DNA of 20,191 bases from FEN-1219 sp037445815 (lineage in GTDB: Bacteria; Pseudomonadota; Gammaproteobacteria; Steroidobacterales; Rariloculaceae): assembly GCA_037445815.1 (NCBI GenBank), contig JBBIJV010000049.1:1-20191 (forward strand), in the 5' to 3' direction. The notes beneath the pieces were generated by a model. It was given only the letters and a program-made list of their open reading frames with translations, searched no databases and was not told where the DNA came from. Shown here one piece after another: positions 14,937-20,191 of this stretch. A program made the position numbers and the translations under genes. The first letter of the stretch is position 1; every line of letters begins with the position of its first letter.

Positions 14937-15380
14937 ATGCCGAATGAATCGCTCAAACGTCGACTAAATATCGGAATCGCGGTGCTCTCGGTCCCGCTGG
15001 CTTTGCTCACGCTGCGCGCCCTCGCTCAGCAACAGCAACCCGAGCAAGGGCGCACCGTCACGGGCGAGGCGCGTTTCGTGGACGTCTCCGACCAGCGGCC
15101 GGCTCGACTCGTTTTCGAGGCGGGAGCGCGCACGCATTGGCACCGCCACACCGATCGCCAACTGTTGCTCGTCGAAGAAGGCCTCGGCCTCGTTCAGGAG
15201 CGTGGCGAACCGGTGCGGGAGCTACGTCCCGGCGAGCCGTACTACACCAAAGCGAACGTTTGGCACTGGCACGGCGCAGCCCCGGATCAGCGCGCGGTGC
15301 AGCTCACCCTGTACGGCGGCACCATCGAGTGGGGTGAAGCCGTGACCGAAGAGGAGTACCGCGCGCAACCCGGGAAGTAG
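14937..15380 (+). CDS. Membrane-anchored or exported cupin
   Basis: A 147-aa single-domain cupin. Residues 11-30 (IGIAVLSVPLALLTLRALA) form a signal peptide or anchor. The first cupin motif is GARTHWHRHTDRQ (63-75), with His69 and His71 as metal ligands and Gln75 where most cupins have Glu. The second is RPGEPYYTKANVWHWHGA (97-114), with His110 or His112 as ligand. The end, IEWGEAVTEEEY, is typical of the small manganese cupins near (R)-mandelonitrile lyase-like proteins, but the substrate is unknown. CGGAGGAGAG lies about six bases before ATG 14937, which excludes the longer upstream frame. It lies between the two inverted G8 copies and converges on the 467-aa gene. Confidence 0.85.
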   Translation: MPNESLKRRLNIGIAVLSVPLALLTLRALAQQQQPEQGRTVTGEARFVDVSDQRPARLVFEAGARTHWHRHTDRQLLLVEEGLGLVQERGEPVRELRPGEPYYTKANVWHWHGAAPDQRAVQLTLYGGTIEWGEAVTEEEYRAQPGK

Positions 15381-15459
15381 CGGGCTCTGGTCGTTATCAG
15401 TCGTCGACCAGCGGCCGCGGCGCGTCGAAGGCCGGAAGTCCGAGCCGCGGCTCTGCGAG

Positions 15460-16863
15460 CTAATTGCCGCTGAAGTCGAAGAGGGCCTCGTCGTTGTCGG
15501 CGGGCTTGCTCATCCCCTGCTCGAAGTACTCGCGCCAGATCTTGTCCCACGGCCGACCGTACATGTCGGGATACTCGTACTCGATCGTCTCGCCCGGGCG
15601 CACGGGCGTGTTCACGCCCTTCACGGAGAAGATTGTCGGCACGCACTCGATGAACGGGTAGGGCTCCTCGTCCGGGTCGCCGTAGTCGTTGATCTTGTGC
15701 AGGTTGCGCACGATGCGCACCGGCTCCACGAGCGCCTCGGGGTCGTAGAGAATCGCCTCGTGATTCAAGCCGACGAATTGCCCGTTCTTGCGGATCGGCG
15801 TGTAGATCTCGATCGACTGCATCTGATTCGACCACTCGAACGACGAGTGCGATTTCCACGCCTGGACGTTGCTCGTCCAGGTGATCAGGGTGTCCTTGTC
15901 CCAGAAGCCGATCGTCTCGCCGTACCAGCGCGGCACGGCGGCGCCGAGACGCGGCACGCCGCCCGTCTTCACGTCGGCCATGTTGAATTCGCGGTCGACG
16001 TTGATGTCGGTGATGAAGTTGCGCGCGACGCCCGCGCGAATTTCGACGAGCTTCGGGGTGGCCACGACGTAGTGCTCCCATACCGAGAAGGGGTACCACC
16101 TCCGCACGAAGCCCTCGGGCCAGCAGAACGTCGACGGCCAGATCGCGTGGCCGCGCATCTGGTGATAGGCCTCTTGCACGGTGCGCTTCCGATACTCCGG
16201 AGTCAGGAGCGACACGATGGTCGAGATCTGCGTGTGCGCGCCCCAGTACCAGTTCTGCTGATTTTGCGGCGCGCGCGCCGGGTTCTCGTAAACGCCGTTC
16301 CACTCGGCGGCCGGGAAGTCCTTGAACGTGTAATGGTTCGGGCCGCCGCGCGCCTTCGTCTCGGCGCGCAACGCCTCGTAGTGCTCCTGCGCGGTTTTGA
16401 ACCCATACGGGCTCACGATCGCCTCGCGCGGCAAATCGCGGTCGCAGTGGCCCCAGGGAGCGTCCTCGTCCCTGCCGGTGTTCAGCGGGTTCGGGCTCAA
16501 GATTCCGCGCTGCACCTCGCTCGCCATCGGGCTGTTGCAGCGGTAATAGCGCTTGTCGGTCCAGAGCGCCTCGTCTTTGTAAAAGTCCTTGCTCGAGAAG
16601 ATGTCGATCGGCAGCGGGGTCACGCCGCTCGGCGGCGCGTTGGCCGGGTAGCCGTCGAGCTCCTGCTTCACGCCGGGCTGCGGCGGAGCGAAAGCGTTGC
16701 CCTTCCAGGCCGGCCCCACCGGCGGCCGATCCTTCACGCTGACGGCCAGCGGCCGGCCGCGGCCTACGCTTTGGAAGCCGATGTCCGGCATGTCCTGCGC
16801 CGCCGCTACTGGGGTCGTCAGGAGCGCGGCGATCAGCCACAGGATGGTCGTTCCGTGTCTCAT
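15460..16863 (-). CDS. Secreted protein of unknown function, 467 aa
   Basis: A 467-aa exported protein not assigned to a named family. The signal peptide is MRHGTTILWLIAALLTTPVAAAQ. The mature part has many Trp and Tyr residues. It includes PRWYGETIGFWDKDTLITWTSN followed by IYTPIRKNGQFVGLNHEAILYDPEALVEPVRIV, a pattern shared in outline with the 293-aa protein at 1681-2562. The N-terminal half has CNSPMASE, a CDRDLP segment and WGAHTQIS. GGAGGACGATT directly before ATG 16863 fixes the start; the open frame upstream is not coding. It is flanked by the cupin and by G8 copy 2, so a shared extracellular or periplasmic role with the G8 proteins is possible, but nothing in the sequence shows it. 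Confidence 0.82.
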   Translation of the reverse strand: MRHGTTILWLIAALLTTPVAAAQDMPDIGFQSVGRGRPLAVSVKDRPPVGPAWKGNAFAPPQPGVKQELDGYPANAPPSGVTPLPIDIFSSKDFYKDEALWTDKRYYRCNSPMASEVQRGILSPNPLNTGRDEDAPWGHCDRDLPREAIVSPYGFKTAQEHYEALRAETKARGGPNHYTFKDFPAAEWNGVYENPARAPQNQQNWYWGAHTQISTIVSLLTPEYRKRTVQEAYHQMRGHAIWPSTFCWPEGFVRRWYPFSVWEHYVVATPKLVEIRAGVARNFITDINVDREFNMADVKTGGVPRLGAAVPRWYGETIGFWDKDTLITWTSNVQAWKSHSSFEWSNQMQSIEIYTPIRKNGQFVGLNHEAILYDPEALVEPVRIVRNLHKINDYGDPDEEPYPFIECVPTIFSVKGVNTPVRPGETIEYEYPDMYGRPWDKIWREYFEQGMSKPADNDEALFDFSGN

Positions 16864-17180
16864 AATCGTCCTCCGGAGGGGGCACGACTCTATATCGAGC
16901 CGGGTGCGCAATCCTAGCGGGGAAGCGGGCGAGAGGGCAGGCCCGTCCGCATCGCGTGCACGCCGCGATTCTGCCGCACCGTGGGCTCGAGCCTCGGCTC
17001 GCCGCGGGGCGCGTTTCACCGCGCTCCGCAATCGCTGCGCCGCCTTGCCCCGGGGAAGTTAAGAATTCCTATTAATCTGGACGCCTCGGATCGCCTGCCT
17101 CGCGTGGGCCAAGCGCGCGCAATCGCGCTATTCTTTCCCCGCTGAACTGCCGGTCATCGCTAGGTAGGGGGGTCGTTCAC
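16864..17180. promoter_or_regulatory. Divergent region with G8 copy 2 promoter-like element
   Basis: About 315 bases lie between the 467-aa gene and G8 copy 2, with no convincing gene. At 17119-17140 is GCAATCGCGCTAT followed by TCTTTCCCC, matching the element before copy 1. TATTCT (17129-17134) is the candidate -10 and gives a leader of about 40 nt. The leader itself also matches copy 1 (ACTG, GGTC, a G6 run). A second AT-rich patch at 17058-17077 (TTAAGAATTCCTATTAAT) could be an alternative promoter. Confidence 0.5.
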
Positions 17181-19886
17181 ATGCGAAAACAGTCTCGGTC
17201 ACTTCTTCTTTTGTCGACAGTCGGCCTGGTCGGCGCACTCGCCGTGGGAGGCGCGAACGAGGGACGAGCTCAAGCGCCCGCACAATCGCGTTGGTCCGAT
17301 CCCGCCGCCTGGCCGAACAACAAGGTGCCGGCTGCGGGGGACAAGGTGGTGATCGGGCGAGACAAGGACGTGATCCTCGACGTGAGCCCGCCCGCGCTCG
17401 GCGGTCTCTCGATCGACGGCAAGCTCAGCTTTTCGAACGACGTCGACCTCGAGCTGACGACCGAGTGGATCATGCTGCACGGCGAGCTCGAGATCGGCAC
17501 CGAAGGCCGCCCCCACACGCGCAAGGCGACGATCACCTTCACCGACAACGTGAAAGGCGAAGACGTGATGGCGGGCATGGGCGATCGCGGCATCATGATT
17601 TCGGGCGGAACGCTGAACCTGCACGGCGACCGCACGAATGCATGGACGAAGCTGTCCGCGACGGCGGAGAAAGGCGCCACGCGAATCGAGGTGCTGGATG
17701 CTTCCGGCTGGCGCGTGGGCGACGAGATCGTCCTGGCCTCGACGGACTACGACCCTCGGCAGGCAGAAGTCCGAACGATAACGGCCATTCGCGGCAACCG
17801 GATCACGCTCGACAAGCCGCTTCAGTACATGCACTTCGGCAAGATCACGTTCGGCGTGGACGAGCGCGGCGAAGTGGGTTTGCTGACGCGCAACATCACG
17901 ATCCAGGCGTCGGCGGATGCGGAGCAGTCGTACTTCGGCGGTCACATCATGGCGATGCCGTCGAGCAAGATGTACGTCGAGGGCGTGGAGCTGCGTCGAA
18001 TGGGTCAGCACCTGACGCTGGCGCGGTATCCGATCCACTGGCACCTGGTGGGCGATGCGAAGGGCCAGTACATCAGGAATTCGGCGATCCACGACACGTA
18101 CAGCCGTTGCGTGACGGTGCACGGCACGAATTACCTCCGCATCGAGAACAACGTGACCTACAACAACGTCGGTCATTGCTTCTTCCTGGAGGACGGCATC
18201 GAGCACGGCAACGAGTTCGTGCGGAACCTGGGAATCCAGACCAAATGCCACCCGACCAAGCCGTGCGACCCGACGAACCTGGCGCCGTTCGGATCCACGG
18301 GCGACGGCCTGAACTTCAAGCTGACGGGCCAGGATTCGAAAGATGTCCTGATTCCTTCCGACAACACGGTGTCGACGTTCTGGATCACGAACCCCGACAA
18401 CGTCTACCGCGACAACGTGGCCGCAGGCTCCGACTCGACGGGCTTCTGGCTCGCCCTTCCCGAGCATCCGACGGGCCAGTTCGAGGGCACCGAGATCAGC
18501 AGGACCATCTGGCCGCGTCGCACGAAGCTCCGCGAGTTCAAGGGCAACGTGGCCCATTCGAACTTCGATAGCTTCATGGGGGATCGCGCCCCGAGGGCCG
18601 ATGGTCATTTCGCCGTCGGCGGCTACATTTCCCTTGCCGATCCCGCGGACCCGAACAGCCCCCAGGTGGAGTCGGTCGTAGAGGATTTCACCGCTTACAA
18701 GAACCGCAACAGCGGCATCTGGGCCCGCGGTGAGTTGCGCCTCTACAGGAACCTGAAGATGGCCGACAACGGAATCGGCTTCACGCAGGCGTCCGGCAAC
18801 TTCGGCCAGTCCCGCTATACGTCACGCGTGGTCGACTCGCTGTTCGTGGGCGAAACGGAGAACGTCGGCAACCCCATGACGGCGGCGGAGAAGGCTGCCG
18901 GGCGCAGCTTGCCGTTCCCGAACGTCGCGGATTTCCCGATCCGCGGCTATGAGTTCTATGACTATCATCACGAGCTTGACGGCAACACCTTCGTGAATTA
19001 CGAGGACAACGCCACCCGCAAGACGGGGGCGATCTCGTACCTATTGTTCACGAGCTTCGGGATGAGCTCCAACAATGTGGTGGAGCGCTCGAAATTCGTG
19101 AACGCCAAGCCGGTGTATTTCCCGCCGATCGACAACCGCTGGAGCAACGACGATTACGGCAACACGGTCTACAAGACCTCGGTGTTCAAGGACAAGGACG
19201 GCACCATCACGGGTAAGCCGAATTCCTTCATTGTCAACGTCACCGGGATCGACGCCGACGAAGCCTGTGAGCTCAAGCCCAGCTGGAACGCTTACGTGTG
19301 CACGGGCGATATCGGCCGCATGAATGTGGGCGGCGGCGGCGGTGCCCTTGGGTTCAGCTTTGGCGGCGGCGGGCCTCCGGGTGCCGGCGGCGGCGCTCCC
19401 GGTGCGGGCGCCGCAGGAGCTGCAGCTCCAGGCTCGGGCGCCGGCGGTGCCGGTGCAGGTGGCCCCAGGCCGCCTGCTCAACCGGTCGTCTATGCCATTG
19501 CCCCGGGCGGCGGTCGAATCAGAGGTACGCCTCCGCCTTCGATACCGGTCGTTTTGAGCCGCAACGGCAAGGAGTTCACGGCCAACGGGGAAACCAACGT
19601 ACGCGCGGGCAGCGAGTACAAGGTGACCACTGAAAGGGCAAACCTGAACATCAACGTGAAGGAGTTGGACGCCGGCTCGTGGGTGATGTTCGAGCTGCCG
19701 GGATTCGCCACTGCGAGCGCGGGTACGGCGGTGGACAGCCTGGATGCGTTGCGCCAGGCCAGCGCCACTTCGTACTACAAAGGTGACGGTTCGCTGTGGG
19801 TGAAGATCGTCTCGACGGGCGACATCCTCGGCAGCGGGCCCGGTCGTGGCCCGGGCCCCGGGGACAGCGTCCAGGTGAGCAAGTAA
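17181..19886 (+). CDS. G8-domain parallel beta-helix exported protein, copy 2
   Basis: A 901-aa paralogue of copy 1 with the same architecture: signal peptide (about 1-30, RA-QAP), G8 domain from RWSDPAAWPNNKVP (about 37) to near 155, then a beta-helix region with GGHIMAMPSSKMYVEGVEL (253-271), RYPIHWHLVGD (282-292), RCVTVHGTNYLRIENN (309-324) and GHCFFLEDGIEHGN (331-344). Cysteines at KCHPTKPCD and ACELKPSWNAYVC may form disulphides. Residues 717-768 are a Gly/Ala/Pro linker that copy 1 replaces with an Ala/Pro one. The C-terminal beta domain again has VLSRNGKEF and WVMFELPGFA. ATG 17181 is preceded by GGGGGGTCGTTCAC, a G-run ribosome site shared by the family. A terminator follows 22 nt after the stop. 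A polysaccharide substrate is inferred from the CEMIP-like fold only. Confidence 0.9.
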   Translation: MRKQSRSLLLLSTVGLVGALAVGGANEGRAQAPAQSRWSDPAAWPNNKVPAAGDKVVIGRDKDVILDVSPPALGGLSIDGKLSFSNDVDLELTTEWIMLHGELEIGTEGRPHTRKATITFTDNVKGEDVMAGMGDRGIMISGGTLNLHGDRTNAWTKLSATAEKGATRIEVLDASGWRVGDEIVLASTDYDPRQAEVRTITAIRGNRITLDKPLQYMHFGKITFGVDERGEVGLLTRNITIQASADAEQSYFGGHIMAMPSSKMYVEGVELRRMGQHLTLARYPIHWHLVGDAKGQYIRNSAIHDTYSRCVTVHGTNYLRIENNVTYNNVGHCFFLEDGIEHGNEFVRNLGIQTKCHPTKPCDPTNLAPFGSTGDGLNFKLTGQDSKDVLIPSDNTVSTFWITNPDNVYRDNVAAGSDSTGFWLALPEHPTGQFEGTEISRTIWPRRTKLREFKGNVAHSNFDSFMGDRAPRADGHFAVGGYISLADPADPNSPQVESVVEDFTAYKNRNSGIWARGELRLYRNLKMADNGIGFTQASGNFGQSRYTSRVVDSLFVGETENVGNPMTAAEKAAGRSLPFPNVADFPIRGYEFYDYHHELDGNTFVNYEDNATRKTGAISYLLFTSFGMSSNNVVERSKFVNAKPVYFPPIDNRWSNDDYGNTVYKTSVFKDKDGTITGKPNSFIVNVTGIDADEACELKPSWNAYVCTGDIGRMNVGGGGGALGFSFGGGGPPGAGGGAPGAGAAGAAAPGSGAGGAGAGGPRPPAQPVVYAIAPGGGRIRGTPPPSIPVVLSRNGKEFTANGETNVRAGSEYKVTTERANLNINVKELDAGSWVMFELPGFATASAGTAVDSLDALRQASATSYYKGDGSLWVKIVSTGDILGSGPGRGPGPGDSVQVSK

Positions 19887-19908
19887 GGTGAACTGCCTTG
19901 TAGACAAG

Positions 19909-19942
19909 ACGCCCCCGCCCTCCGGCCGGGGGCGTTTCGTTT
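19909..19942 (+). terminator. Intrinsic terminator between G8 copies 2 and 3
   Basis: ACGCCCCCG (19909-19917) pairs with CGGGGGCGT (19927-19935) over a C/G-rich loop, followed by TTTCGTTT. It starts 22 nt after the copy 2 stop and ends 15 nt before the GTG start of copy 3. Copy 3 must therefore depend on read-through, unless a promoter lies inside the end of copy 2. Confidence 0.75.
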
Positions 19943-19957
19943 AGGGGGATGGATGTC

Positions 19958-20191
19958 GTGAACAGAAAGAGTCGCTCGGTGCTTCTTGGATCGCTGGTTC
20001 ATGCATTGCTGCTCGGCGGCGCCATTGCCGCGGTGGAGGCTCAGGAGGCCGGATCGTCGGCGGCCAAGCCGATGAGCTGGTCCGATCCCGCCGCCTGGCC
20101 GAACAACAAGGTGCCGGCTGCGGGGGACAAGGTGGTGATCGGGCGAGACAAGGACGTGATCCTCGACGTGAGCCCGCCCGCGCTCGGCGGT
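19958..20191 (+). CDS. G8-domain exported protein, copy 3, N-terminal fragment
   Basis: The first 78 codons of a third G8 paralogue, truncated by the window end. GTG 19958 opens VNRKSRSVLLGSLVHALLLGG, a signal peptide, then an acidic/Ala stretch and the G8 domain start MSWSDPAAWPNNKVPAAGD. From 20078 to the last base it is identical to 17292-17405 of copy 2 (114 bases). Upstream, GGGGGATGGATGTC resembles the leaders of copies 1 and 2, and that fixes the GTG start; an ATG at 19953 meets a stop at once. The signal peptide differs from copy 2, so the identical tract starts at the G8 domain. Confidence 0.85.
   Translation, partial: MNRKSRSVLLGSLVHALLLGGAIAAVEAQEAGSSAAKPMSWSDPAAWPNNKVPAAGDKVVIGRDKDVILDVSPPALGG
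20078..20191 (+). repeat. 114-bp direct repeat shared by G8 copies 2 and 3
   Basis: Bases 20078-20191 are identical to 17292-17405. The identity begins exactly at the Trp codon of WSDPAAW and reaches the window edge, so the full tract is longer. Bases before it differ, including the signal-peptide coding part. Confidence 0.9.

Noticed and set aside
15442..15453. 12-bp palindrome GAGCCGCGGCTC between convergent genes
   Set aside because: No loop or T-run for a terminator, and such GC palindromes are common at this base composition.

Overview
The window is GC-rich and densely coded. It looks like chromosomal DNA of a proteobacterium, most likely an uncultured gammaproteobacterium. The best lineage signal is MetK, whose active-site and C-terminal blocks read almost like the enterobacterial enzyme. 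No rRNA, tRNA, CRISPR array, insertion sequence or phage gene was seen. The lineage call is an inference from protein resemblance only.

Region 1 (1-2562, minus strand) is a compact run of genes for exported proteins: a 293-aa secreted protein of unknown function, a metallo-beta-lactamase-fold protein whose metal ligands are mostly replaced, a DUF6152 protein, and the first codons of a further signal-peptide protein cut by the window edge. Gaps are 2, 28 and 49 nt, so this is probably one operon.

Region 2 (2563-10765, plus strand) is the methyl-cycle block. It holds a class I methyltransferase fused to an N-terminal helix-turn-helix-like domain, a MetF-like methylenetetrahydrofolate reductase, S-adenosylmethionine synthetase (metK), a PfkB-family kinase that is probably an adenosine kinase, adenosylhomocysteinase (ahcY) and, after an intrinsic terminator, formate-tetrahydrofolate ligase (fhs). 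Together they supply folate one-carbon units, make SAM, and clear S-adenosylhomocysteine and adenosine. No methionine synthase lies in the window. A cluster of TGGGCA repeats forming an 11-bp dyad sits before the first gene and may be its operator.

Region 3 (10766-11581, minus strand) is a two-gene module: a 73-aa protein and an AbiEii/MNT-type nucleotidyltransferase overlapping by 4 nt, like a toxin-antitoxin pair.

Region 4 (11932-20191) is built around three paralogous genes for large exported G8-domain/parallel beta-helix proteins, related to animal CEMIP/TMEM2. Copy 1 is on the minus strand, copy 2 on the plus strand, and copy 3 follows copy 2 in tandem and runs off the window. Copies 1 and 2 form an inverted pair around a membrane-anchored cupin and a 467-aa secreted protein that seems distantly related to the 293-aa protein of region 1. 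The leaders of copies 1 and 2 share a promoter-like element, and copies 2 and 3 share 114 identical bases up to the window end, which points to recent duplication or gene conversion.
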